Origin: an uncultured Agathobaculum sp.
Lineage (GTDB): Bacteria; Bacillota; Clostridia; Oscillospirales; Butyricicoccaceae
Reading direction: 5' to 3'
Length of the DNA: 46,448 nucleotides
Assembly (NCBI RefSeq): GCF_944384765.1
Contig: NZ_CALWUM010000015.1
Location: 1 to 46,448, forward strand
In this document: one piece after another, positions 25,656 through 34,367 of the stretch
Numbering within the stretch: the first letter of the stretch is position 1
Layout: the number at the start of each line of letters is the position of its first letter
The notes under the pieces: model-generated
Told to the model about the DNA's origin: nothing
The model's database searches: none
Seen by the model: only the letters and a program-made list of their open reading frames with translations
Made by a program: the position numbers and the translations under genes

Positions 25656-26315
25656 ATGAAAAGCAAAACATGGAGCATCCGGACCATGACGCAGCTGGCG
25701 CTGCTCACGGCGATTACGCTGGTGCTGGCGTATACGCCGATCGGCTATCTGCCGCTCGGGCCGTTTAACGTGTCCTTTCTGTCCGTGCCGGTCTGCATCG
25801 GCGCGATCGTGATGGGACCGGGCGTGGGCGCGTTCCTTGGGCTGGTGTTCGGCCTGACGAGCTTTGGCAACGCGCTTTCGGGCGGTTCGGTGATGGGGGT
25901 GGCCCTGCTGTCGGTCAGCCCTGTGGGCTACTTTATGCAGTCGGTTGTGGGCCGTGTGCTGATGGGCGCGTGTGTGGGCCTGATTTTCCGCGCGGTGCGC
26001 AAGCTGGACAAGCGCGGCATCTGGAGCTATGCGGTTGGCGCGGTCTGTGCGCCGCTGCTCAACACGGTGTTTTACATGGGCCTGATGTGCCTGATTTTTT
26101 ACAACTGCGAGTATGTGCAGAACCTGGTCGCGTCGACCGGCGCGGCCAACCCGATCCTGCTCGTGCTGGCGGTAGTCGGCGTGCAGGGACTGATTGAGGT
26201 GCTGGTGTGCGGCGTGGTCGGTTCGATCATCAGCAAGGCGGTCGATGCGGCGCTGGGCCGCAGAAAGCCGGCGCAGGCATCCGGCAAGCCAGACGGCGAA
26301 AAAATGAAAATATGA
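25656..26315 (+). CDS. ECF transporter S component, probably pantothenate (PanT-like)
   Basis: A 219-residue membrane protein with about six helices. The region TPIGYLPLGPFNVSFLSVPV followed by GAIVMGPGVGAFLGLVFGLTSFG is typical of the PanT/YkoE-like S components. It captures its vitamin outside and docks onto a shared EcfA/A'/T module. Position directly after a pantothenate kinase homologue favours pantothenate as substrate (inference). ATG 25656 follows AGGAGGAAAC, and a terminator closes the pair. A charged C-terminal tail of about 25 residues is cytosolic. Confidence 0.83.
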   Translation: MKSKTWSIRTMTQLALLTAITLVLAYTPIGYLPLGPFNVSFLSVPVCIGAIVMGPGVGAFLGLVFGLTSFGNALSGGSVMGVALLSVSPVGYFMQSVVGRVLMGACVGLIFRAVRKLDKRGIWSYAVGAVCAPLLNTVFYMGLMCLIFYNCEYVQNLVASTGAANPILLVLAVVGVQGLIEVLVCGVVGSIISKAVDAALGRRKPAQASGKPDGEKMKI

Positions 26316-26319
26316 CCGG

Positions 26320-26364
26320 AAGCGGCGGTTTTTCCCAATTTGGGCGGAGAAACCGCCGCTTTTT
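26320..26364 (+). terminator. Terminator of the coaX-panT-like unit
   Basis: AAGCGGCGGTTT (26320-26331) pairs perfectly with AAACCGCCGCTT (26350-26361), followed by TTT. Confidence 0.85.
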
Positions 26365-26463
26365 CACGCAAGAAAACCTTTCCACGGCCAAAGACTTTTA
26401 GCGCAGCCAGAAATCCGCGGGGAATAGCAAAGGTTCACAGGCTTGTTTCCCTTCTGCGCGTGG

Positions 26464-26470
26464 CATAGTA
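26464..26470 (+). promoter_or_regulatory. Possible sigma-G/F-type -10 element of spoIVB
   Basis: CATAGTA at 26464-26470 resembles the CATnnTA -10 of forespore promoters and sits 22 bases before the start codon. No clear -35 is visible, so this is weak. Confidence 0.25.
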
Positions 26471-26491
26471 AGTCGCGGGAGGTGAAAAAAG

Positions 26492-27385
26492 TTGCGCAAA
26501 AGCAACGCGAAAAAAATCGCAGTTTCCTGGCTTTTGGCCTTTGTGATGCTGGTTTCCGCCGGAGCGGCGGAGATCTCCTCACTCATTCCGATCGGCCATA
26601 CGGTCGGCATCCAGATGAGCGCGGAAGGCGTGCTGGTCGTGCATCTCAGCCCGGTGGAGACGCCGGACGGAGAGGCGTGGCCGGCGAAAGACGCCGGTAT
26701 CTGTGAAGGCGACACCATCATCCGTGTGGGCGGAACCGAGGTCGGCTCTAACGATGATCTGCAAAAGCAGATCGCGCTTTCCGGTGGGCATCCGGTGGAG
26801 ATCGGCCTGGTGCGCGATGACAAAGAGATGACGGTGACCGCGCAGCCTTGTGCGGATGAGGACGGTGTGTACCGCATTGGTATTCTGGCGCGCGACAGCA
26901 TAGCCGGTATCGGCACGCTGACCTATATCGACCCGGAGACCGGCGCATACGGCTCGCTCGGACACGGCATCTGCGACAGTGAAACCGGCGTGCTCATGCC
27001 GCTCAAAGAGGGCAGCCTGATCTATTCCGTAGTCGGCTCGGTGCAGCGCGGCGAGGCCGGCGAGCCGGGCGCCCTGCAGGGTGAGTTCACCGCGGACACC
27101 GCGCTCGGCACGGTGGAGGAAAACACCGGGAGCGGTATTTTCGGCACGGTGACCGACTCGTCCCTGTATGACGCGCTCGAGCCGGTGCCTGTGGCGGATG
27201 CGGATGAAATCCACACCGGCAACGCGGAAATCCTGGCCAATGTGGAGGGCGACACGGTGGAGCGCTACGCGGTCGAGGTGGTCAAGGTCTACCCGGCGGA
27301 CGATGAATACGGCCGCGGCATGATGATCCGCGTGACCGATGACGACCTGATCGGGAAGACCGGCGGCATCGTGCAGGGCATGTGA
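26492..27385 (+). CDS. spoIVB: SpoIVB sporulation protease, cut off one residue before the catalytic serine
   Basis: A 297-residue N-terminal part of SpoIVB, the forespore PDZ serine protease that cleaves SpoIVFA and so triggers sigma-K maturation. A signal anchor lies at about residues 9-28, a PDZ domain at about 40-120 (GICEGDTIIRVGGTEV), and the catalytic histidine is His158 in GSLGHGICD. The catalytic Asp is Asp283 in RVTDDDLIGKTGGIVQGM. In Bacillus the next residue after GGIVQGM is Ser378 in GMSGSP; here a TGA follows the Met codon and the sequence becomes unrelated. The serine-bearing C-terminal 40-50 residues are missing. The start is TTG 26492 behind GGGAGGTG. Downstream lies a conjugative element, so the gene is best read as split by it. 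Confidence 0.93.
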   Translation: MRKSNAKKIAVSWLLAFVMLVSAGAAEISSLIPIGHTVGIQMSAEGVLVVHLSPVETPDGEAWPAKDAGICEGDTIIRVGGTEVGSNDDLQKQIALSGGHPVEIGLVRDDKEMTVTAQPCADEDGVYRIGILARDSIAGIGTLTYIDPETGAYGSLGHGICDSETGVLMPLKEGSLIYSVVGSVQRGEAGEPGALQGEFTADTALGTVEENTGSGIFGTVTDSSLYDALEPVPVADADEIHTGNAEILANVEGDTVERYAVEVVKVYPADDEYGRGMMIRVTDDDLIGKTGGIVQGM

Positions 27386-27913
27386 GTGTTATATAATAAG
27401 AACAACACAGGAATTGTCTCAAAATGAGATGGTTTTGGCGTTTTTTCCTTTTCATTGACCTTGAAAAGTGCGTCGTGCGCAGACGCGGGAAGACTCTACA
27501 TTACAGCTGTAAAATTCAAATGGATAGAAGGATGTGATATAAATAGTTTAACTGAATATTTTGGTTCGGATAGAACCATGAGAAGCGGCAGAGCGGCAGA
27601 GTAATCTGACGTCTCGCCGCTTTTCTATTGCATGAGCAGCCTCACAGGAAAATTAAAAGAGGACAAAAGAGGAGAATCCATAATGTACCTGTTCATTCAT
27701 AGGCAGCGCCCGCCGCCCTGTAGGATGCAACCTAAAATCGGCATTCTTCCATAAGCTTTACAAAGTTCTTTTTCGCTTATTAAATGGAGGCCGCGTTCCA
27801 ACTTGCGGCCTCCCCTTGAAATCACAACATTTCGGTTTGAAATAATTGGTTGACAGACCATACCCCTCGCAGTAAAGTAAAGATACAATGATGGAAAGTG
27901 CAGGTGAACTATT
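27386..27913. other. Element left-end noncoding region
   Basis: These 528 bp hold no large gene. Visible are the short inverted repeat GTGTT...AACAC next to the junction (27386 on), a TCTCA/TGAGA repeat near 27417, the perfect 12-bp palindrome TTACAGCTGTAA (27501-27512), the hairpin AAGCGGC...GCCGCTT with a TTTTC end (about 27582-27625), and the hairpin GGAGGCCGC...GCGGCCTCC (about 27787-27814). A 23-codon frame with a good ribosome binding site lies at 27683. An attachment site should lie at the left end; the junction-proximal repeats are candidates. Confidence 0.5.
27683..27754 (+). CDS. Possible 23-residue leader or small peptide
   Basis: ATG 27683 follows AGAGGAGAATCCATA, a strong ribosome binding site, and the frame gives 23 residues beginning MYLFIHRQRPPPCRM before TAA. 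It may be a leader peptide or a remnant. The hairpin at 27787-27814 starts about 30 bases after its stop, which would suit an attenuation role, but no downstream gene dependence can be shown. Confidence 0.35.
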   Translation: MYLFIHRQRPPPCRMQPKIGILP

Positions 27914-28864
27914 ATGAAAGCTAATCTTGCATCTTTGCTTTGCACAGCGGCACTTCTGGCTGGCGGCGTGCCGTTCGCGGGCGCGGCAGACATAGTTACT
28001 GCTATTCCTACTCGGGAAATGGGGCAGACCGTTTACGTCAACGACACCCGTGTCACCCCCACCGGCTACAACATCGCGGATAACAATTATTTCAAGCTCC
28101 GTGACATTGCGGCCCTGGTGGGGTTTAGCGTGGAGTGGGATCAGGATACGCAGACAGTGGAGATCAGCTCGGAGCGCACGACAGGCAACCTGAACGGCAT
28201 TACAGACAGCTCTGTAAGTGGAACAGCCGCCAAAGTAAGCGGCCAGCGGTTTGCGCTGGATGGATACTACATCAACATGAAGGCTTATCTGATCGGCGGC
28301 AACAACTATGTGAAACTGCGCGATATCGCCCTGCAAATCAATTTCGGCGTCAGCTACGACAACGAAAGCGGCAGGGTCACCATTTATCCCGGCCTGTTCT
28401 ACGGCGAGGAGCCTGCAGGCAGTACAATCAGCCTGGGCAGCGGCTCCAATGTAACAGAGGAGATGCTTCGCACTTGGGAACTGCAAATGGTGGACCGGAT
28501 CAATGAGGAGCGGTGGAATGCTGGGGTGCCGGAACTTGCTCTTGATGATGATCTGATGAAAAGAGCGCAGGCATGGGCTGAACATCTAACAACAGATTTC
28601 AGGCACTCTACCTGGTCGGAAGTAACAGAATTTGCCGAAAGCATAGGGGTTGCACCGGAGGCTATTTCTGGTGGCGAAAACATTACCGGAGCAGGACTTC
28701 TCACTGGGATCGGGTATGATCCTATGACCTTGAGCATGAACAATTTTATGGCATCGGAAGGACACCGGAATGCAATACTGAATCCGGAATTCACTCGCAT
28801 CGGTGTTGGTTTCGCTGTTGCAGAGGACGGCAATATCTATTGCTGCCAGCATTTCGGACGTTAG
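27914..28864 (+). CDS. Secreted CAP-domain (SCP/PR1) protein with stalk domain
   Basis: A 316-residue exported protein. A signal peptide ends near residue 25 (FAGAADI). Two beta-hairpin repeats of the copper-amine-oxidase-N/stalk type follow: DNNYFKLRDIAALVGFSVEW and GNNYVKLRDIALQINFGVSY. The C-terminal CAP domain (about 185-316) has MVDRINEERWNAGVPEL, the histidine in FRHSTWSE, and EGHRNAILNPEFTRIGVGFA. CAP proteins are secreted and act at the cell surface; the activity here is unknown. It is the first sizeable gene of the element and is followed by a terminator. Confidence 0.9.
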   Translation: MKANLASLLCTAALLAGGVPFAGAADIVTAIPTREMGQTVYVNDTRVTPTGYNIADNNYFKLRDIAALVGFSVEWDQDTQTVEISSERTTGNLNGITDSSVSGTAAKVSGQRFALDGYYINMKAYLIGGNNYVKLRDIALQINFGVSYDNESGRVTIYPGLFYGEEPAGSTISLGSGSNVTEEMLRTWELQMVDRINEERWNAGVPELALDDDLMKRAQAWAEHLTTDFRHSTWSEVTEFAESIGVAPEAISGGENITGAGLLTGIGYDPMTLSMNNFMASEGHRNAILNPEFTRIGVGFAVAEDGNIYCCQHFGR

Positions 28865-28878
28865 AACTTCATAATGGT

Positions 28879-28910
28879 AAAAGCAGGATTCACAGTGATC
28901 CTGCTTTTTT
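28879..28910 (+). terminator. Terminator of the CAP gene
   Basis: AAAAGCAGGAT (28879-28889) pairs with ATCCTGCTTTT (28898-28908), followed by TT. Confidence 0.85.
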
Positions 28911-28916
28911 CAGCAC

Positions 28917-28948
28917 AAACCGTCTTTCCTGTATGAAAGGCGGTTTTT
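28917..28948 (+). terminator. Second terminator-like hairpin in front of the adhesin
   Basis: AAACCGTCTTTC (28917-28928) pairs with GAAAGGCGGTTT (28935-28946) with one G-U pair, followed by TT. It ends only 26 bases before the adhesin ATG, leaving no room for a promoter in between. Confidence 0.6.
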
Positions 28949-28972
28949 CCATCTCAGAAGGAGGAAAACAAG

Positions 28973-31900
28973 ATGATAAAAGATATCATGAGACGGGCGG
29001 CAGCCGGTATGCTGTCCGCCGTCACCATGCTGTCCGGCGTGCCTTTGTCAGGTGCGCTGGACTTCGGGCCAATTGCACGCGCAGAGGAAGATGATGTGGC
29101 ATCAGAGATCGTGATCAACATTGGCGATACATACAATGTCGCGGATCGAGGGGTGCATAAAGCATGGTTCCAGCAGAACGGCGCGCCCCGCAACGTATGG
29201 CCGATGTTTACCACGGCATCGGACGGCACAGAGATCCGCGCATACTGCGCAGACCATTCCAAAACCAATCCGGGTACCAGCGGTATACCGTACACAGTCA
29301 CCAGCCGTGTGGATGATATGCATGTATACGGTGTGGCGGTCATGAGCGACGCGCGCATGACGCTCAATGAGTTTATCTCAACGGTAGGCAGCCCGCTGAA
29401 CAGTGATAACTTCACCGAGGATATGTACTTTTCTGCCACGCAGGCAGCCATCTGGGCGGCACTGGGCGAGGTGCAGATCGCGGCAAACAGCAGCTTCGGC
29501 GTCAGCTACGCAAGCTCCACCTCGCTGGGCTACCGCGCGAGCGGTAAAATGCTGTCCGCCAGTACCACCTCAGAAGCTCTTACGCTTTTTGCGGCTATTC
29601 AGATGCTTGAGTACGGCAATGTTTTTTATGCGGTCTGGGGGCCGAACGGCAAAGGGCACGCCCCTTGGATCGGTGCTTCCATCAACTATACGCCGGGCAA
29701 CACAGAGTACACGCCGGCAGCACAGAAGAGCGGCTCGGTGGACTTGCCGCAGGGTATTGTGAACTCCGGCGTTTTTGCAGAAAAACAGATAAACGGCCAG
29801 GCATATATGGTGCTGCCTATGGCGGCTGCATCCGCTACATTTGTGCGCGGCAACCGGATCTTTGTACGAGCGGACAATATGCCGGATGGTGCGTTCCTCA
29901 TGGATGAGCAGGGCAACAAGAGTATCGTGGACAACGGGTCTCAGCGGCTCACACTTTCGAATGTTGTCAGCAATAAAGAGTTGTACAAGAACGGCAACGA
30001 CATGGCGTACGGCGAAACATTCCTGTTCTGTATCCCAAAGGAGACTGCAGAGCAGATGGATGCAGGCTCGCAAAAATTGGGTACATCGATCGCGGTAAGC
30101 ATGAACGTGGATCGGTACAATGTCTTTGCAGCCAGCACGAGCAGTTCCTATGTCCAGCCTATTATCTTGGTTGAGCCTGCTGTACAGGCGCTCAGCGCCA
30201 CTTTGGCATTCAGTTCAAATCCAAAGCCCACCGAAGATAAGGTCTCGCTGAAAGTGCTCAAGACTGATGCATCCGGCGCGCCACTGCAGGGTTGCACTTT
30301 CCAAATCATTTATCTGGAGTCCGGTCAGCAGCAGACGCAGGAAGTCACTACAGATGGCAGTGGCGAAGCGGTGTTCAGTGAACTTCCGTTAAACACCGAT
30401 GTGACAGTCAAAGAGACCGCTGCACCGGAGGGCTACACACTCCTTCCGGACAAGATCGTCAACACCGGAACCACCGGCGGCAAAACACTGGAGTTCACCT
30501 TTGCCAATTCAGATGACCATGTCTTCAAGGTCCATAAGGTCAGTTCAGCGGACGGCCGAAACCTGATGGGAGCAACCTTTGAGGTGCGTGGCATTGACAA
30601 TGACTATAAAAACACCTTTACCACAGACGCCCTCGGCGAGTTTACGATCCAGGGCAGGGATCTTCCCATCGGCTCGTATGAAGTATATGAGATTGCTGCG
30701 CCGGAAGGTTACATGACAGATGGCTCGGACATCCAGACCTTCTCGTGGGACAACACCCGTGACGTTACCCTGACCTTCCAGGATGCCCCGCTGCCCGGCA
30801 TTCAGATCTACAAGTACGACAAGGAAAGCCGGGAACCGCTCGCGGGCGCGACCTTCGAGATCCGCCGGGATGGTCAAGTCCTTCAGACAGTCAAAACCGA
30901 CGTCAACGGCTATGCCCGTATGACAAATCTCAAAGAGGGCTTTTATCAGGTCGTTGAGGTCGAGCCACCGCAGGGTTATCTCAAAGATGAAGTCGTGCAT
31001 GAGGTCTACATTGATCCCACTGCCGATCCGACGCAGCTGATCCGGGAGGTCAATGTGCCGAACACCAAAAAGCTCGCGATCCGTATTGTCAAGATCGACA
31101 AGGAGACCAAGGTGCCGCTCGAGGGTTTCACCTTTGACATTTACTATAATGACGCACACCTGACGTCGGTCACCACAGACGAAAACGGCGAGGCAATGGT
31201 GGAAAATCTCCAGCCCGGCACCTACCGCGTGCATGAGACGGACGGCGACACAGACCATTACAATCTGGACGCAGCAGACCAGACCGTGGAGCTGATCAAG
31301 GATCAGGCGGAGATCCCGACCCTGACATTCGAAAACACGGTTAAAAAACACTTCGGACTTCTCAAGATCGACAGTGAAACCCATAAACCGATCGCCGGTG
31401 TGACGTTTGAGATCTGGAAAGACGGTACCCTGCTCGGCAACTTTACCACAGGCAGCGGCGGCCGTATCTGGCTGCCGTACGCAGAGCCGGGTACATACAA
31501 GGTCAAAGAAACCATAACGGATCCCCGCTACGTCCTGAATGAGACCGAGTTCACGATCGAGAACAACAGCGAATATCCTACCTTCTTCACCATCCCCAAT
31601 GTGATGAAGAAAGATATTACGGTCACCAAGATCGACAAGGATACTGGGAAACCGATGGAGGGCGTTGTATTCGAGGCTACACTGGATGGACGGAGCATCG
31701 GTTACTTTACCACCGGCCCGGACGGTTCGTTCACCATCCCGTATGCGGACAGCGGTACTTATATCTTCAAGGAGTACCATACGCTTGCCGGATATGAATT
31801 GAACCGTGAGCCAATCGTGATCGAACACACAACCGATGGAAATGTGGATATTATTGTGGATAATGAGGAAAGAAAAGACCTGATTATCCATAAAATCGAC

Positions 31901-34348
31901 AGTCAGGACAAGACACCGTTGGCGGGTGTGACGTTCTCCATCTGGCGGGATGGCGAGCTGCTCGGTGACTACGTGACAGATGAAAATGGCAGGATCACGT
32001 TAGAGAAGGCCAAGCCCGGCACCTACAAGGTACAGGAGAAGGCGACGCTCCAGGAATACATTCTGAACGATGAGGTGCTGGAGATCGAGCACACCACGGA
32101 TCAGGACGCCGAGGTCACGATCGAAAACACCAGGCGTCCGGGCATCCTGATCCGGAAGATCGATGCCGAGTCGCGCAAGCCGCTGGCAAATGCGGTGTTC
32201 CGCCTGGAGCGTGCGGACGGCGACGTGATCCGTGAGGACATCACGACCGGAGAGGACGGGACCGCCTATATCGAAAATCTGGACGCCGGGGACTATGTGA
32301 TTACCGAAGTTACCGCGCCGTCCGGCTACATTCTGGACAGCGAGCCGCGCACAATCTCGGTCGTGCCGGGCGAGACCTATACGCTGACCTTTGAAAACAC
32401 CCGCCTGCCGGGCTTGCTGATCACCAAGGTGGACAGCGAAACCGGCGAGGCTTTGCAGGGTGCAGCATTCAAGATCACTCGTGGGGACGGATCGGTCGTT
32501 CGTGAAAACGCGGTGACAGACGCCTACGGCCTGATCCATCTGCCCGAACTGGAAACCGGTACTTACATCATTACCGAGATCAAGGCACCGGATGGCTATG
32601 TGATCGATGAAACACCTAAGACTGTGGAACTGCGGGAAGGCCAGACCTACGAGGTGACGTTCTCCAATACCAAACAGTCCGGGCTTACGATTAAGAAAAT
32701 CGATGAGGACACCCGTCAGCCGCTCAAAAATGCCGTTTTTACCATTGCCAAGGCAAACGGCGAGATCGTCAAAGGTCGTGCAGAGACCGATGAAAACGGC
32801 GTCATTACTTTGACGGGGCTCACGGACTGCACGCTGGTTGTGACTGAGATCGAGGCGCCGGATGGGTACATCCTGCAGGACATGCCCAAGACTATCGAGG
32901 TCAAGGCGGGCGGTAATTATGAACTGACGTTCACAAACAAAAAGGCTTACGGCCTGCAGATCCGCAAGGTCATCAAGGGTACAAACCAGCCGCTGGACGG
33001 CTGCACATTTACAGTGGAAAAGGCAAACGGCGAGATGGTGGGTACTTACACCACGGACTCTTCCGGCCTTGCAACTGTGACCGGACTGGAGGACGGCGTC
33101 TATGTCGTGACCGAGGTCTCCTGTCCCGAGGGCTACCGCTTGGACGCCACCCCGCAGAACGTGATTGTCAAGGCCGGAGAGCTGGCAACAGTGATGTTTG
33201 AAAACGAAAAGCTCGCCGGTGTACGCATCAAAAAGGTCGATGCAGTGACCGGCGAGGGTATTTACGGTGTGCGGTTCCTCATCAAGGACGAGAATAACAA
33301 TCTGATCGGCGAGTATTCGACTGACCAGGACGGCTACATCGAGCTGGATGACCTGCTGACAGACGGCAAGAGCGCAATCAAGATCAAGGTGGAGGAGATC
33401 GCTGCCGCGGAAGGCTATGTGCTGGATGATACGGTACGAACGCTGCGCATCCGGCGCGGCGAGACGACCGAACTTGTCGTGGAGAATACTCCGATCCTCG
33501 GCCAGATCCAGGTGGTCAAGAAGTCTGCGCAGGACAATCCTGTCACGAACCAGCCTAAGGGCAGCCTGCTCGAGGGCGCGGTGTTTGAGATCACGAATGC
33601 CGACACCGGCCGCGTAGTGGACACTATGACATCGGATTCCCGAGGCATTGCCGCCTCTAACCCGATCCCGCTGGGCCGCTACTATGTACAGGAGGTACAG
33701 GCACCGCGGTTTTATCAGCTGAACAGCGAAAAAGTCGAGGTCAAGCTCAAGGTGGAAGGCGACGTGGTGCAGATCGAGATGTACAATGATGCCGCGAATA
33801 TCAACACCACCATTGAAAAGACCGGCAACTACACCGTAGATGCCGGCTCGAATATGCGGTATGATTTCACGAACATCGCAAACAACTCGAATGTGCCGCT
33901 GGATAATTTCTTCTGGCATGACCGTATCCCGACAGACGCTGTCCGCGCGGCGACGCTTACGACCGGCACCTACAATGCCCGCGTCTGGTATAAGATCACC
34001 TATAAGACCAACATGAATGACTACCGGACATTGGCGGATAACCTGCTCTCGACCAACCGGTATTCATTCAAGATCGACAGCGGCTCGCTTAAGCTGGCAT
34101 CCGGCGAGTATGTGACCGATGTCCGCTTTGAATTCGGCACAGTGCCGGCAGGGTTCAAAATGACCGAAGGCGCGAGCCTGTATGTTTACGTGCCGGAGTA
34201 TATGTCCGGCGGATATAACATTATCAACCGTGCGGATGCCGGCGGTTCGTATCAGGGCGAGTGGGATAATTCCACCAGCACATGGGTGACGAAGATCTAC
34301 CGCGCGCCCACATATACCAAGCCCACGCTTCCGCAGACCGGATTCTAA
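28973..34348 (+). CDS. Giant thioester-domain/Cna-B adhesin ending in LPQTGF
   Basis: A 1791-residue surface protein. A signal peptide (about 1-38) is followed by a TQXA-type thioester domain: Cys92 in IRAYCADHSK and Gln157 in SATQAAIWAALGE could form the internal Cys-Gln bond that attaches covalently to host targets. From about residue 425 come 13 Cna-B/SpaA repeats of roughly 85-90 residues, each opening with a lysine motif such as RIVKIDKETKVPLEGFTFDI and ending in E..FxN, the pattern for Lys-Asn isopeptide bonds. A beta-rich C-terminal domain follows. The chain stops at PTLPQTGF, a sortase motif without the usual hydrophobic helix and basic tail. AAGGAGG precedes ATG 28973. A membrane partner and a sortase follow. 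Confidence 0.92.
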   Translation: MIKDIMRRAAAGMLSAVTMLSGVPLSGALDFGPIARAEEDDVASEIVINIGDTYNVADRGVHKAWFQQNGAPRNVWPMFTTASDGTEIRAYCADHSKTNPGTSGIPYTVTSRVDDMHVYGVAVMSDARMTLNEFISTVGSPLNSDNFTEDMYFSATQAAIWAALGEVQIAANSSFGVSYASSTSLGYRASGKMLSASTTSEALTLFAAIQMLEYGNVFYAVWGPNGKGHAPWIGASINYTPGNTEYTPAAQKSGSVDLPQGIVNSGVFAEKQINGQAYMVLPMAAASATFVRGNRIFVRADNMPDGAFLMDEQGNKSIVDNGSQRLTLSNVVSNKELYKNGNDMAYGETFLFCIPKETAEQMDAGSQKLGTSIAVSMNVDRYNVFAASTSSSYVQPIILVEPAVQALSATLAFSSNPKPTEDKVSLKVLKTDASGAPLQGCTFQIIYLESGQQQTQEVTTDGSGEAVFSELPLNTDVTVKETAAPEGYTLLPDKIVNTGTTGGKTLEFTFANSDDHVFKVHKVSSADGRNLMGATFEVRGIDNDYKNTFTTDALGEFTIQGRDLPIGSYEVYEIAAPEGYMTDGSDIQTFSWDNTRDVTLTFQDAPLPGIQIYKYDKESREPLAGATFEIRRDGQVLQTVKTDVNGYARMTNLKEGFYQVVEVEPPQGYLKDEVVHEVYIDPTADPTQLIREVNVPNTKKLAIRIVKIDKETKVPLEGFTFDIYYNDAHLTSVTTDENGEAMVENLQPGTYRVHETDGDTDHYNLDAADQTVELIKDQAEIPTLTFENTVKKHFGLLKIDSETHKPIAGVTFEIWKDGTLLGNFTTGSGGRIWLPYAEPGTYKVKETITDPRYVLNETEFTIENNSEYPTFFTIPNVMKKDITVTKIDKDTGKPMEGVVFEATLDGRSIGYFTTGPDGSFTIPYADSGTYIFKEYHTLAGYELNREPIVIEHTTDGNVDIIVDNEERKDLIIHKIDSQDKTPLAGVTFSIWRDGELLGDYVTDENGRITLEKAKPGTYKVQEKATLQEYILNDEVLEIEHTTDQDAEVTIENTRRPGILIRKIDAESRKPLANAVFRLERADGDVIREDITTGEDGTAYIENLDAGDYVITEVTAPSGYILDSEPRTISVVPGETYTLTFENTRLPGLLITKVDSETGEALQGAAFKITRGDGSVVRENAVTDAYGLIHLPELETGTYIITEIKAPDGYVIDETPKTVELREGQTYEVTFSNTKQSGLTIKKIDEDTRQPLKNAVFTIAKANGEIVKGRAETDENGVITLTGLTDCTLVVTEIEAPDGYILQDMPKTIEVKAGGNYELTFTNKKAYGLQIRKVIKGTNQPLDGCTFTVEKANGEMVGTYTTDSSGLATVTGLEDGVYVVTEVSCPEGYRLDATPQNVIVKAGELATVMFENEKLAGVRIKKVDAVTGEGIYGVRFLIKDENNNLIGEYSTDQDGYIELDDLLTDGKSAIKIKVEEIAAAEGYVLDDTVRTLRIRRGETTELVVENTPILGQIQVVKKSAQDNPVTNQPKGSLLEGAVFEITNADTGRVVDTMTSDSRGIAASNPIPLGRYYVQEVQAPRFYQLNSEKVEVKLKVEGDVVQIEMYNDAANINTTIEKTGNYTVDAGSNMRYDFTNIANNSNVPLDNFFWHDRIPTDAVRAATLTTGTYNARVWYKITYKTNMNDYRTLADNLLSTNRYSFKIDSGSLKLASGEYVTDVRFEFGTVPAGFKMTEGASLYVYVPEYMSGGYNIINRADAGGSYQGEWDNSTSTWVTKIYRAPTYTKPTLPQTGF

Positions 34349-34367
34349 CAGAAAGGATTTTTTCGTT

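Noticed and set aside
27380..27386. The spoIVB stop codon as a simple sequencing error or nonsense mutation
   Set aside because: The sequence after the stop does not continue as SpoIVB in any frame; similarity ends completely at this point.
27386..27913. tRNA or other RNA gene as attachment site
   Set aside because: No cloverleaf or conserved TPsiC arm is visible; the element border falls in spoIVB instead.
30240..33800. Regular repeats that could suggest a CRISPR or satellite array
   Set aside because: The repeat is about 255-270 bp at protein level (Cna-B domains) with diverged DNA, not short identical repeats with spacers. No CRISPR array was seen in the window.
32000..33919. A 639-codon open frame on the minus strand inside the adhesin gene, and a 448-codon one at 30545-31891
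   Set aside because: Both are mirror frames of the repetitive Cna-B coding sequence, without ribosome binding sites; the plus-strand protein has clear domains.
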